Shown here: positions 16,675 through 25,113 of the stretch, piece after piece | How the letters are laid out: each line of letters opens with the position of its first letter | How positions within the stretch are numbered: the stretch's first letter is position 1 | Program-made: the position numbers and the translations under genes | The notes under the pieces: generated by a model | The model's input: the letters and a program-made list of their open reading frames with translations, nothing else | Told to the model about the DNA's origin: nothing | Databases searched by the model: none | Origin: Afipia sp. | Lineage (GTDB): Bacteria; Pseudomonadota; Alphaproteobacteria; Rhizobiales; Xanthobacteraceae | Direction of reading: 5' to 3' | NCBI GenBank assembly: GCA_016201045.1 | Contig: JACQDM010000002.1 | Span: 682,001-746,000 of the forward strand | Length of the DNA: 64,000 nucleotides

Positions 16675-16941
16675 TCAGGCAGCGTTCAGAAACTCGACAC
16701 CGATCTCGCTTCCCTTCTGCCAGACGAGGCGGCAGCGGGTCGTCTTCCGGACGTCGCCGGTGAATGCGATCGACAATTTGCCGTCGATCGGGCCCTTGTC
16801 GTGCACCAGAATCTTCGCGCCGGAGAGCGACAGGTCCAGCACCGTGCAGTTGCGTTTTGCAAATCCGCCGTCAAGCGTCATCCACACATGCTGCTGCATC
16901 TTGTGACGCGGCTTGCGGGTCTCTCTTTTGAAAATCGCCAT
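16675..16941 (-). CDS. PilZ domain protein
   Basis: An 88-aa single PilZ domain, a c-di-GMP-binding fold. It has RKPRHKMQQHVWMTLDGG in place of the usual RxxxR N-terminal motif, and the signature DLSLSGAKILV ([DN]xSxxG). The first motif is degenerate, as in many short rhizobial PilZ proteins, so c-di-GMP binding is uncertain. It converges on the carbonic anhydrase gene. Confidence 0.8.
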   Translation of the reverse strand: MAIFKRETRKPRHKMQQHVWMTLDGGFAKRNCTVLDLSLSGAKILVHDKGPIDGKLSIAFTGDVRKTTRCRLVWQKGSEIGVEFLNAA

Positions 16942-17221
16942 CGTGAGTACTCCGATCTGAGGAGCGTTATACGCGATGGAACTTTCGGAAAATTTGAATC
17001 GATTGAATGGATCAAAGGCAAACGATTCAGACCGCGTTAACCAAGCAATTTTCTCCGCGCGGGTGTCTCGACACCGCTTCGCGCGTGAGTGGCGCCGCAC
17101 GGTCCAAGCCGCGCGCCGGTGAGTCCAAGCGTCCAATCCCAAAATTCGCTAGGAATTACAGACGAATGATCGTGGCGCGGCAACGGTGCCGCTCCGCGCT
17201 TGGGGACATTGGGAGGCATCG

Positions 17222-17923
17222 ATGCGGACACTTCTTCTTGCGGCGGCGAGCGCGGTCGCGCTGACAGCTCCGGCACTTGCGGCGGACATGTCCGCTCCGG
17301 CACCGGCGCCATACGTCAAGGCAGCCTATGTGCCGCCTCCATTCACCTGGACCGGCCTCTATCTCGGCGCTCATGGCGGATACGGTTGGGGCCGCATGAC
17401 CGGAAGCGATCCGACGGGCGCTACGCCCGACAGCATCGTCGATACCAAGGGTGGCGTCGCCGGCGGCCAGGTCGGTTATCTCTATCAGATCGGTGCGCTG
17501 GTTCTCGGCGTCGAAGGCACTTACGCGTGGGCCGACATCAAGCAGAGCATGGCATTGGGTGTAGGTACTGCGACTGTTAAGAACGACTACATCGCAACGG
17601 TTGCAGGTCGCGCCGGTTATGCGTTCGACCGCGCTTTGATTTACGGCAAGGGCGGTGTTGCGTTCACGCGCGATAGGGCAGATGCGACCGACGGTCTCGG
17701 CGGCACATCGACCGGACGCTTCAGCCACACCGGCTATGTAGTAGGTGGTGGTTTAGAATACGCCTTCGCGCAGAATTGGTCGGCGCGCGTTGAATACAAC
17801 TACCTCGGCTTCGGCGCGCAGCTGGAGACGCCAAGCTCCGCCGGCGGTCTCGTCGCGACGCCAATGAATGTCAGCAACAAGATTTCGACCGTCACGTTCG
17901 GCGTGAACTACCATCTGAACTGA
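17222..17923 (+). CDS. Outer-membrane beta-barrel protein (Omp25/31-like)
   Basis: A 233-aa protein with a clear signal peptide (LLLAAASAVALTAPALAADM) and the family opening FTWTGLYLGAHGGYGWG. Alternating strands follow, and the protein ends in VTFGVNYHLN, close to the C-terminal barrel signature. It would form an eight-stranded barrel in the outer membrane, as in the Omp25/Omp31 group that is abundant in rhizobia and brucellae. A strong terminator follows 25 bp after the stop. Confidence 0.9.
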   Translation: MRTLLLAAASAVALTAPALAADMSAPAPAPYVKAAYVPPPFTWTGLYLGAHGGYGWGRMTGSDPTGATPDSIVDTKGGVAGGQVGYLYQIGALVLGVEGTYAWADIKQSMALGVGTATVKNDYIATVAGRAGYAFDRALIYGKGGVAFTRDRADATDGLGGTSTGRFSHTGYVVGGGLEYAFAQNWSARVEYNYLGFGAQLETPSSAGGLVATPMNVSNKISTVTFGVNYHLN

Positions 17924-17948
17924 CGATTTCCAACTCCAGTAGACTTGA

Positions 17949-17975
17949 AGCCGGTTCGCGAGAACCGGCTTTTTT
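17949..17975 (+). terminator. Rho-independent terminator after the Omp gene
   Basis: AGCCGGTTC-GCGA-GAACCGGCT forms a 9-bp perfect stem followed directly by TTTTT. Confidence 0.9.
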
Positions 17976-18101
17976 CGTCGGCGAAATGAAAATGGGTGCG
18001 GCCGAACCTTGGGGGAAGGTTCGGCCGCGCACGATCCGGTCTGGGACGGGGAGGGGTGGGGATACGACCGGGTCGTGTAGCTCCGTTGTTGTTTTGAAAT
18101 G

Positions 18102-18731
18102 TCAGCGCGAGCTTGCGGTGGCGACGGCAGGACGCGAGTCGCCGAGCGACACCCACACATTCGGATCGGCCTGCGACTGGCGCTTGACGAAGCGGTAGCC
18201 CGTCTCGGTCCACGCCACGACGTCTTCGTTCTGGTTGTCGAGAACGAACTCGCCCTTGTCGGACTTCACGGTGAGAACCGCGTGGCCTTCGCCCTTCTTG
18301 TCGCGAACGACCGTGATCAGCAGCGCTTCACGAGGCCAGCCGGCGTCGATCAGCATCTTGCGTTTCATCAGCACGTAATCTTCGCAGTCGCCGTAGCCGT
18401 CGGTCGGATACGACCACTTCTCGATGACGCCCCAGTGTTCCTGGTCGGTCATCGGCTTGACGGTTTCGTTCACCCAGCGATTGACGCGGAGCATGTCTTT
18501 CCATGCGGTCTGCGTCATGACGATGTCGCGTGGCTGCGTCGCGCCGCCACGGCAATCGGCCGGATTGTCGGCACAGAACTCGACCCAGCCGATCGGCGGA
18601 CGCGCCGTATCGCCAAGGCTGGCATAAATCACTTTGTCCCCGGCGGCATTGGCGCTCGCCGTCATTCCGATGAGGCTGATGGCAACCGCCAGACCTCGAA
18701 CGAAATTCTCCCGTCCCTTGATTGAAAACAT
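18102..18731 (-). CDS. BTLCP transglutaminase-like cysteine proteinase (LapG-like)
   Basis: A 209-aa secreted protein with signal peptide (LAVAISLIGMTASANA). The catalytic triad of bacterial transglutaminase-like cysteine proteinases is visible: C116 in YGDCEDYV, H150 in GEGHAVLTV and D165 in VLDNQ. LapG, the best known member, clips surface adhesins in the periplasm under c-di-GMP control through LapD. No LapD or large adhesin gene lies in the window, but two PilZ proteins and a PAS protein are close by. The 5' region contains a large nested palindrome. Confidence 0.9.
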   Translation of the reverse strand: MFSIKGRENFVRGLAVAISLIGMTASANAAGDKVIYASLGDTARPPIGWVEFCADNPADCRGGATQPRDIVMTQTAWKDMLRVNRWVNETVKPMTDQEHWGVIEKWSYPTDGYGDCEDYVLMKRKMLIDAGWPREALLITVVRDKKGEGHAVLTVKSDKGEFVLDNQNEDVVAWTETGYRFVKRQSQADPNVWVSLGDSRPAVATASSR

Positions 18732-18802
18732 TGTGGCCCCCTTTTTTTGTTGGGACCAGAATGCGCGGAAGGATTTTCAGCGGGCCGAATTACGGCATGT
18801 GG

Positions 18803-18894
18803 ATTTGATGCAAAGGCGAGTAAAAACAGGGACTTATTTGATGCTTACTTGAATCAAATTCGTCTCAAATTTGAGACTTTCGAATTTGATTCAA
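18803..18894. promoter_or_regulatory. Nested palindrome and ATTTGATGC repeats upstream of the LapG-like gene
   Basis: TTGAATCAAATTCG (18849-18862) and CGAATTTGATTCAA (18881-18894) form a perfect 14-bp inverted repeat around a second perfect 14-bp palindrome TCTCAAATTTGAGA (18863-18876). Two direct copies of ATTTGATGC lie at 18803-18811 and 18836-18844 and share the ATTTGAT core. The block is strikingly AT-rich and sits 70-165 bp before the LapG-like start; the rest of the 18732-19060 gap shows nothing else. Confidence 0.55.
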
Positions 18895-19060
18895 ATTTTA
18901 TCGATTGGCGCGCAGCGCGTTGAAATTGCTGCAAAAGGCGAGCGCGGGCCGCGCTCGCGAGGGGACCGCTTGCGGTGTCTCACAACGCATCAAGGCGACA
19001 TCCGGTGAGGGATATCGCCTTGAAAGCTCAGAAAAATCAGGAGTCGGTAACCGCGGCGGT

Positions 19061-19678
19061 TTACTGCGCGCTTACGCTGTCTTCGACTGTTTCTGGAAGC
19101 TGCGCGTGGACGAACTCCACAGCGAAGCCTTCCTCGAGGTGACGCACGACACGCGCCTGAACGCGGCCGAGCGTAACGGCACTGCCGACCGCTGGGCGGA
19201 TTTCCGAAGCCAGCGCCGCGCCGGACAGCGAAAGGTCCATGATGCGGACGGGCAATTTGCGGCCGTCTTCGTCGATCTTGAGCACCGCCATCGGATTGCG
19301 CGGCACGATACGGTCGTGGCGGCGATCTTCAGGCAGATTGAGGATCTGGCGGTTGGCGAGCCAAGTGAGCTGGGCGGCCAGCTTGTCCCGCTTGCGCGGT
19401 GTCGCGCCGACCGTCATGGCAAAGCCGTTGTCGAGTTGGCGGGTGATTTTGCCTTCCACGCGGCCGATATGGTCGAGATAGGCCACGACCCGCTCGCCGA
19501 CATTGCCGATGCCCGGTGCGAGGAGCGCAAGGCCACCCGGCGACATGTTGATGACCTGGCAAGGGAATTCACGCCGGTCAGCCAGCATGTAGCGGCCAAG
19601 CAATTGGACCTTCACGCGCTGGAAGCGGCGGCGTTCTTCGGTCGAGGGAACTGATTGTCTCTGCGGCAACGCCATCAT
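19061..19678 (-). CDS. Tandem PilZ domain protein
   Basis: About 205 aa with two PilZ domains in a row. The first starts RRRFQRVKVQLLGRY with NMSPGGLALLAP; the second starts RRHDRIVPRNPMAVLK with DLSLSGAALASE. Both carry the RxxxR-type arm and the (D/N)xSxxG motif, so both could bind c-di-GMP. The start is placed at the MM of MMALPQRQ, after GGTGAA; an upstream ATG at 19726 is possible. Likely a cytoplasmic c-di-GMP effector. The PAS gene lies directly upstream on the same strand, about 100 bp away. Confidence 0.85.
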   Translation of the reverse strand: MMALPQRQSVPSTEERRRFQRVKVQLLGRYMLADRREFPCQVINMSPGGLALLAPGIGNVGERVVAYLDHIGRVEGKITRQLDNGFAMTVGATPRKRDKLAAQLTWLANRQILNLPEDRRHDRIVPRNPMAVLKIDEDGRKLPVRIMDLSLSGAALASEIRPAVGSAVTLGRVQARVVRHLEEGFAVEFVHAQLPETVEDSVSAQ

Positions 19679-19730
19679 TTCACCGGGTCGGCCGGTTTGT
19701 CGGTATGACGCAACCTTAGATGGCACAGGG

Positions 19731-19745
19731 TTAACGATGCGTTAG
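19731..19745. promoter_or_regulatory. CtrA-like box, one mismatch
   Basis: TTAACGATGCGTTAG matches TTAA-N7-TTAA at 7 of 8 positions and lies about 53 bp upstream of the tandem PilZ start. Confidence 0.35.
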
Positions 19746-19775
19746 CAACCTGAAATAGCGAACCTGGTCTGCGTG

Positions 19776-20345
19776 TCAGCGCAAGCCTTCATAGACAGTG
19801 AAGCCGCGCACCACGCTCCATTTGCGCAAGAGTCGCGGGCCGAGCCATTTCTGCTCTTCGCCGGCATGGCGCCATGAGATGAGCGTGAGATTCTTGAGCG
19901 GCGCAAAGGCGTGAGCGTCGTCGCGCCCGATCGGTACCATCAAACCTGTCAGGCTGAGCGGGGCGTGGGAACGAGTGCCGAACGGCAGCAGCAACAGTTC
20001 GAGATGGATCGTCGTGCCGTCTGCACCCTCGGCAGCGATACCGCCCACGGTTGCCAGCATTTCTTCCGCGGCGATGCCGACAATATCCTCGAACTCGGCA
20101 CGGCTCTTGGGTGCGAAGAGATCGGCAAGACTCTTGCCCTTGGCGTCGCCGCCGAGCAGCGCGCAGAGCCGCGTTCCTGCGACACGAAACGGAAAGCCTG
20201 CCGCGCGGTCGTAGGACAGCACGAAAATGTCGCCGAGCAGATGGCGCACGGCTTCCGGCTCGAGATCGCTGCGTTCGGGCGCGGCTGCGCCTGCGCGCTT
20301 GCCGTCCCAATACGCGAAGAACTCGCGGCTGGCTGAATGTTTCAT
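19776..20345 (-). CDS. PAS domain protein (PAS_5 type)
   Basis: A 189-aa single-domain protein of the PAS_5 type common in Hyphomicrobiales. It contains REFFAYWDGKRAGAAAPERSDLEPEAVRHLLGDIFVLSYD, FRVAGTRLCALLG and the C-terminal segment WLGPRLLRKWSVVRGFTVYEGLR. No kinase or cyclase output domain is attached, so it must act through partners. It is often found beside PilZ genes, as here. Start is the first ATG of the ORF. A perfect CtrA-like box lies 140 bp upstream. Confidence 0.8.
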   Translation of the reverse strand: MKHSASREFFAYWDGKRAGAAAPERSDLEPEAVRHLLGDIFVLSYDRAAGFPFRVAGTRLCALLGGDAKGKSLADLFAPKSRAEFEDIVGIAAEEMLATVGGIAAEGADGTTIHLELLLLPFGTRSHAPLSLTGLMVPIGRDDAHAFAPLKNLTLISWRHAGEEQKWLGPRLLRKWSVVRGFTVYEGLR

Positions 20346-20484
20346 CGTCCCACCCTGACCCGCGCGCGGCGAACGTGAGACAGACCTGTCCCGTATTCAC
20401 GCATTGCGCGGTCCCCTTTCTGTTGTGCGGGACAGGCGTTGCAGCGTCCATGCCGCAGGCACGAAACGGGCGGGCATTGCAGTG

Positions 20485-20500
20485 TTAACGTTAAGTTAAC
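20485..20500. promoter_or_regulatory. CtrA-like box
   Basis: TTAACGTTAAGTTAAC is an exact TTAA-N7-TTAAC match. It lies between the PAS gene and the stand-alone terminator at 20669, so it could control either side. Confidence 0.45.
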
Positions 20501-20700
20501 TATGAGCTTCGCGTAATTCCGGATCGCAGCTAGTGTCTGCGTACTCCAAGCCGCTCAGCTTTTCTCCAGGGGTTGGGCGGCGGATATACAGGTGGCAACG
20601 AACAGATTGGTCATTGTGCGGGGAGGGGTGGGGAACGCCCGGACCGCGCGCAGCAAGACCGGAAGTCCAAAGGGAAGGCGCATGCGCCTTCCCTTTTTCT
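20501..20700 (+). ncRNA. Candidate small RNA ending at a stand-alone terminator
   Basis: The gap 20346-20783 holds a very strong terminator on the + strand with no + strand gene before it for over 2.7 kb. The GC-rich stretch before it (GGGGAGGGGTGGGG, CGCCCGGACCGCGCG) could fold. The 80-aa ORF of the track (20533-20775) crosses the terminator and has no family look. This is an inferred transcript of about 100-200 nt with unknown 5' end; it does not resemble 4.5S RNA, and I could not match it to 6S. Confidence 0.3.
20669..20700 (+). terminator. Strong rho-independent terminator
   Basis: AAAGGGAAGGCGCA-TGCGCCTTCCCTTT is a perfect 28-bp palindrome followed by TTC and TTTTTC. Confidence 0.85.
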
Positions 20701-20783
20701 TTTTCGGCGCGACGCCGTTGCGCTTGCGCGGCCGATCCAAAGACGCCTATCTGCGTTGAGACGACGATCGCTTAGGCTTTCCC

Positions 20784-21533
20784 TTGCAAGTCCCCGAAAT
20801 TCCACCGCCGCAGCCGCGAGAGCCGATCCTGACGATTCCGGGCGCGATGGTGGCGCTTGTCGCGGTGATGGCCTTCATTCATGGCTTGCGGATGCTGTTG
20901 CCGCTCGCGACCGATCAGGAATTGATCTGGGCCTTCGGCTTCGTTCCCGCACGTTACGATTCATCCGTGATGGCAGGCCAATTCCCCGGCGGCGCTGGCG
21001 CGGAGATCTGGACGTTCCTGACTTACGCATTCCTGCACGCCGATTTCAGCCACATCCTGTTCAACATGCTTTGGATGCTGCCGTTCGGCAGCGCGCTCGC
21101 GCGGCGTTTTCCGCCGGTGCGGTTTTTCACTTTTCTCGCGATCACTGCGATCGCGGGCGCGTTTGCGCATCTCATCACGCATCAGCATGAAGTTGCACCG
21201 ATGATTGGAGCTTCCGCCGCAGTGTCGGGCGCGATGGCGGCGTGTATCCGCTTCGCATTCCAGTCGGGAAGTTTCCTGTCGTTCGGCCGGGGCGATGCGC
21301 AAACCGCCGCGCAAATTCCGGCGCTCCCGCTCAGCCAATCGCTGCGCAATCCGCGGGTGCTCGGATTTCTCGCGGTGTGGTTTGGCATCAATCTTGTGTT
21401 CGGCATCGGCGCAATCGGCGTCGGCTCATCCGTACAGAGCGTTGCGTGGCAGGCGCATATCGGCGGTTTTGTCGCAGGCCTCGTGCTGTTCTCGCTGTTC
21501 GATCCGGTGCCGCGCGCCAGCGACTTACACTGA
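20784..21533 (+). CDS. Rhomboid family intramembrane serine protease
   Basis: A 249-aa membrane protein with about six helices. The catalytic serine lies in GASAAVSG (S144) and the histidine in WQAHIGGFVAG (H225), with the supporting HADFSHILFNMLWM in an earlier helix. It cleaves membrane-anchored substrates within the lipid bilayer. It begins at TTG; no better in-frame start is visible before the first helix. No obvious operon partner. Confidence 0.9.
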   Translation: MQVPEIPPPQPREPILTIPGAMVALVAVMAFIHGLRMLLPLATDQELIWAFGFVPARYDSSVMAGQFPGGAGAEIWTFLTYAFLHADFSHILFNMLWMLPFGSALARRFPPVRFFTFLAITAIAGAFAHLITHQHEVAPMIGASAAVSGAMAACIRFAFQSGSFLSFGRGDAQTAAQIPALPLSQSLRNPRVLGFLAVWFGINLVFGIGAIGVGSSVQSVAWQAHIGGFVAGLVLFSLFDPVPRASDLH

Positions 21534-21713
21534 GATCATCGGCTTCGCTGCACTGCATATTGCGAAGGCGAACGGTCAGGTTCATCATTCCCCAAAAGGT
21601 TGCATATCGGCGTTTCGCAAAGAGGCGAAACCAAACTCACGATTCGTTGTTTGACTCATTGAGAAAAGGTCCGTGCGGATTTTCCGCGCCGGCGTTTGAA
21701 CTGGGAGACGACA

Positions 21714-22142
21714 ATGACAGTTCGAGGCATTCTGGATACCAAAGGTCATCAGGTTGTCAGCGTCGCACTCGACGCAAAGCTCTTCGCTGCCGTGAAAATT
21801 TTGTCGCAGAAGCGCATCGGTGCGGTGCTGGTGATGAACGGTTCGAAAATCGAGGGCATTCTCTCCGAACGCGACATCGTGCGCGTCCTCGGTGAAAAGG
21901 GTGCGAGCGCTCTCGATGAGCCGGTCAAAAACGTGATGACGGCGAAAGTCATCACCTGCCGCGAACGTGACGCCGTCAGTAGCATCATGGAAACGATGAC
22001 GTCGGGAAAATTCCGGCATATTCCGGTGGTGGAAAACGACCGCGTCGTCGGGTTGATTTCCATCGGCGACGTCGTGAAATGGCGCGTCGCTCAGTTCGAG
22101 CGCGAGCAGGAAGCGCTGCACGACTACATCAAGACTGCGTAG
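21714..22142 (+). CDS. CBS domain protein
   Basis: A 142-aa pair of CBS domains forming one Bateman module. CBS1 ends GAVLVMNGSKIEGILSERDIVR and CBS2 ends IPVVENDRVVGLISIGDVVKWR. Such stand-alone modules bind adenine nucleotides and regulate partner proteins. The ATG follows GGGAGACGACA; the ORF-track start six codons earlier is less likely. The partner is not evident from the neighbours. Confidence 0.9.
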   Translation: MTVRGILDTKGHQVVSVALDAKLFAAVKILSQKRIGAVLVMNGSKIEGILSERDIVRVLGEKGASALDEPVKNVMTAKVITCRERDAVSSIMETMTSGKFRHIPVVENDRVVGLISIGDVVKWRVAQFEREQEALHDYIKTA

Positions 22143-22151
22143 CGGCTGGCG

Positions 22152-22793
22152 TCAATTGCGATTGTTGACGGCCCACTGCGCGTCGAAGGCGCGCTTGTAG
22201 GCGGGACGCGCTTCGCCGCGCGCGACGTAAGCCGCCAGATTCTGAAACTCTTCGAGAATGCCAGATGCTCTGAGCCTGAGTAGTACCGACACCATCATCA
22301 GGTCGCCTGCACTGAACGCGCCGTCCAGCCATTCGGAATCGCCCAAGCGTGTCGACAATTGTTTCAGACGCTCTCGCACGTGGCCCATGACCAGCGGTAT
22401 GCGCTCCTTCGCCCAAGGCTTGTCGCCCTCGAAAATTCTGGCGGTGACAAGCTCAAGGATCGGAGGCTCAACCGTATTGACGGCCGCGAACATCCACATG
22501 ATCGCGCGAGATCGCGCGTTGGCGTCGTTCGGCAGCAAGCCCGCATGGCGCTCGCCGATATGAAGAACGATCGCTCCGGTCTCGAACAAGGCAAGATCGC
22601 CTTCCTCATAGGTCGGGATTTGTCCGAAGGGATGAAGCAAAAGATGCGCGGGCTGCTTCATTGCATCGAACGTAACGAGACGAACCTCGTAGGATTGGCC
22701 GACTTCTTCGAGCGCCCAGCGGACGCGCGTGTCGCGCGCCAGTCCCCTGCCGCCGTCGGGCGAACGGTCAAAGGCGGTGATTGTGATCTTCAT
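22152..22793 (-). CDS. Glutathione S-transferase family protein
   Basis: A 213-aa GST. The thioredoxin-like N-terminal half has DTRVRWALEEVGQSYEVRLV, PFGQIPTYEEGD with the cis-proline and LFETGAIVLHIGE for glutathione binding. The helical half carries FSAGDLMMVSVLLRL in place of the usual N-cap motif. It starts MKITITAF, with an ATG one codon earlier. Only 5 bp separate it from the patatin gene upstream, so both are likely co-transcribed. Confidence 0.87.
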   Translation of the reverse strand: MKITITAFDRSPDGGRGLARDTRVRWALEEVGQSYEVRLVTFDAMKQPAHLLLHPFGQIPTYEEGDLALFETGAIVLHIGERHAGLLPNDANARSRAIMWMFAAVNTVEPPILELVTARIFEGDKPWAKERIPLVMGHVRERLKQLSTRLGDSEWLDGAFSAGDLMMVSVLLRLRASGILEEFQNLAAYVARGEARPAYKRAFDAQWAVNNRN

Positions 22794-22798
22794 CAATC

Positions 22799-23836
22799 TC
22801 AGGCCGAAGCGGACTGCACGGGGCCGGGCGACTGGCTCGCGGTTGGCGTCAGCAGATTGATCGCTTCCTGAATATTTTCGATGTTGCGCTCGGCCGCGCG
22901 GACGCCGTGCGCAATCGTTTCCTCGGCGCGATGGAAATCGAACCAGCCGATGCGCCCCACGCGCGGCGATATCAGCACGTCCGGCGGATCGCCTGCGAGG
23001 CGCGCGCGCGTGATGCGGTCCTGCATGATGTTGAAGGCGTCGACCATCACGCCCGAGATTCCGGGGCGCGCGGCACTGCCGAAGAATTCGCGCTTCATCG
23101 TTTTTTCTGCTGAAAAGAATTTGCCGATGCCGCGCTTCGGCGCAACGGGTTCGGGCAAAGTTTCTGCCTCCGGTTCGGCATCGCCTTCGCCGAACCCCGA
23201 AATGATGGTGCCGTGGCCGGCGACATCGGTCGAGACGTTGCAGGCGATCACGATTTCGGCACCGAGCGCGCGCGCGGTCGACACCGGCACCGGATTGACG
23301 AGCGCGCCGTCAACCAGCCAGCGGTCGCCGATCATGACGGGTTCGAAGATTCCCGGCAGCGCATAGGAGGCGCGGATCGCGTTGACGAGCTTGCCGCTCG
23401 AGAGCCAGATCTCGTGGCCGGTTTTCACTTCGGTCGCGACGGCTGCAAATTTCAGCGGCAGGTCGCCGATATGAACGCGGCCCAGCGCTGCTTCCAGTTC
23501 GGTTGCCAGTCTGCCGCCGCCAATGAGGCCGGAGCCGTTCAGGCGGATATCGAGATAGGTGAAAATATTGCGCGGCTTGAGGCCACGCGCCCACGCTTCG
23601 AGCGTGTCGAGATGACCGGCGGCATAGGAGCCGCCAACGACCGCGCCGATGGATGTGCCGACGATGATATCGGGCACGATGCCGTTGGCGAGAAGGGTGC
23701 GCATGATGCCGATATGAGCGAAGCCGCGCGCGGCACCGCCGCCAAGTGCCAGCCCGATTTTCGGTCGCTTGATCACGGAGTCTGCCTTGATTTTGCCGGT
23801 TGGATTTTGCCCGAACCCGATCCAATTCTCCAGCAC
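22799..23836 (-). CDS. Patatin-like phospholipase
   Basis: A 345-aa patatin-family lipid hydrolase with the Ser-Asp dyad in GTSIGAVVGG (GxSxG) and DGALVNPVP, and the oxyanion loop GGGAARGFAHIG. It resembles the RssA branch. I choose the GTG of VLENWIGFGQ because AAGGAGG lies 7 nt upstream; the ORF-track ATG at 23920 has no such signal. The C-terminal part has a Glu/Pro-rich linker (EGDAEPEAETLPEPVAP) and an amphipathic end. It probably acts on membrane lipids. Confidence 0.88.
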   Translation of the reverse strand: MLENWIGFGQNPTGKIKADSVIKRPKIGLALGGGAARGFAHIGIMRTLLANGIVPDIIVGTSIGAVVGGSYAAGHLDTLEAWARGLKPRNIFTYLDIRLNGSGLIGGGRLATELEAALGRVHIGDLPLKFAAVATEVKTGHEIWLSSGKLVNAIRASYALPGIFEPVMIGDRWLVDGALVNPVPVSTARALGAEIVIACNVSTDVAGHGTIISGFGEGDAEPEAETLPEPVAPKRGIGKFFSAEKTMKREFFGSAARPGISGVMVDAFNIMQDRITRARLAGDPPDVLISPRVGRIGWFDFHRAEETIAHGVRAAERNIENIQEAINLLTPTASQSPGPVQSASA

Positions 23837-24060
23837 CGACAGCCTCCTTGGCGAATCGCGGCATCGAATCGCAATGCGCGTCGCATTAATAAATGCGGAT
23901 TGCGAAGTTTTGTGCCGCAATGAATGTGTCGCGTAGAGTGCAAATGTGACTGAACGTGGACGTTTAGACCATTTGGCGAGGACGCTACTGGGCCGTTCGG
24001 GCGGCGGTTAACCGCAATCCGAGGCTTGAATTTGCCGCCTTTTCGGTGAAAAACCGGCCC

Positions 24061-25113
24061 ATGACGACCCTGGGGATCGGCCACAATTCACGCAAGCAGC
24101 ATGCGCGCCGTGCGCTGGCGTTTGGCTTGTTGGCGCTCGTCTGGTCGATCAATTCCGCAAGCGCGCAGTTCTTCAGCGACCGTCCACCGCCGGTCCCTCC
24201 GGCGAATGTCCCCGAAGCACCGACGCCATCCGGCCCTGCGATCAGTCTTGCGCCATCTTCCGGTCCTGCGGCGACACCCGGTCTGCCTGCAACGCTGACC
24301 CAGCCGCCGGTGACAACGGCGACACCACCTCAACCGGCCGCGACAACATCGCAAGGCGTGCTTGCATTGAGCGCGCGCTACGGCAAGGACATGCCGGTCA
24401 TCAACAGCGGCATCACGTGGCGCGTCTATACCGACAGGCCGGATGCGAGCGGTGCGTTCCAGCTCGTACGCGAGGAAAAGACCGCGACGCCGAACATCGT
24501 GCTCGCCCCCGGCGGCTATGTCGTCCACGCGGCGATGGGTCTCGTCAGCGCGGTGCGTCCGGTAACGGTGCGCAGCGACACCGTGCGCGAATCCTTCGAC
24601 CTTCCGGCCGGTGGACTGCGCATCGAAGGCCGCGTCGGCACGAGCCGCATTCCCGTCGGCCAGATCACGTTCTCGATCTACAAGGGCAGCCAGTTTGAAA
24701 TCGGCGAACGCGCGCCGATCGCGACGAACGTTGCGGCAGGCGATGTTGTCCTGGTACCGGAAGGCACTTACTACATCATCTCGAATTACGGCGACGCCAA
24801 TTCCATCGTGCGCTCCGACATTCGCGTTGCCGCCAGTAAGCTCACCGATGTGACCGTCACCCATCGCGCTGCCGTCATCACGCTGAAGCTCGTCGGCAGC
24901 AAGGGCGGCGAAGCGCTCGCGAACACGGCTTGGTCCGTGATTACGCCGGCCGGCGATATCATCAAGGAATACAACGGCGCGTTCCCGCGGGTCATTCTCT
25001 CCGAAGGCGAGTACCGCGTGATCGCCAAGAACGAAGGCAAGGTTTACGAAAGCCCGTTCAACGTCACCAACGGCGTCGATCGCGAAGTCGAAGTGCTGAC
25101 CAAGCAGAACTAA
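24061..25113 (+). CDS. Conserved secreted protein with beta-sandwich-like repeats
   Basis: A 350-aa protein with a signal peptide (LAFGLLALVWSINSASAQFF), a long Pro/Ala/Thr-rich linker (about 30-95) and then a domain of repeated strands: ITWRVYTDRPD, GGYVVHAAMGLVSAVRPVTV and NTAWSVITPAGDIIKEYNGAFPRVILSEGEYRVIAKNEG. The two related units recall carboxypeptidase-regulatory-like or transthyretin-like folds. Function unknown. The ATG is preferred over the GTG five codons earlier. Confidence 0.7.
   Translation: MTTLGIGHNSRKQHARRALAFGLLALVWSINSASAQFFSDRPPPVPPANVPEAPTPSGPAISLAPSSGPAATPGLPATLTQPPVTTATPPQPAATTSQGVLALSARYGKDMPVINSGITWRVYTDRPDASGAFQLVREEKTATPNIVLAPGGYVVHAAMGLVSAVRPVTVRSDTVRESFDLPAGGLRIEGRVGTSRIPVGQITFSIYKGSQFEIGERAPIATNVAAGDVVLVPEGTYYIISNYGDANSIVRSDIRVAASKLTDVTVTHRAAVITLKLVGSKGGEALANTAWSVITPAGDIIKEYNGAFPRVILSEGEYRVIAKNEGKVYESPFNVTNGVDREVEVLTKQN

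Noticed and set aside
20501-20700. Identification of the candidate RNA as 4.5S or 6S RNA
   Set aside because: The conserved GGAAGG-type SRP loop context and the 6S layout could not be recognised, so it is left as an unnamed candidate.
20533-20775. 80-aa + strand ORF in the 20.3-20.8 kb gap
   Set aside because: It reads through a strong terminator and has no plausible protein pattern.
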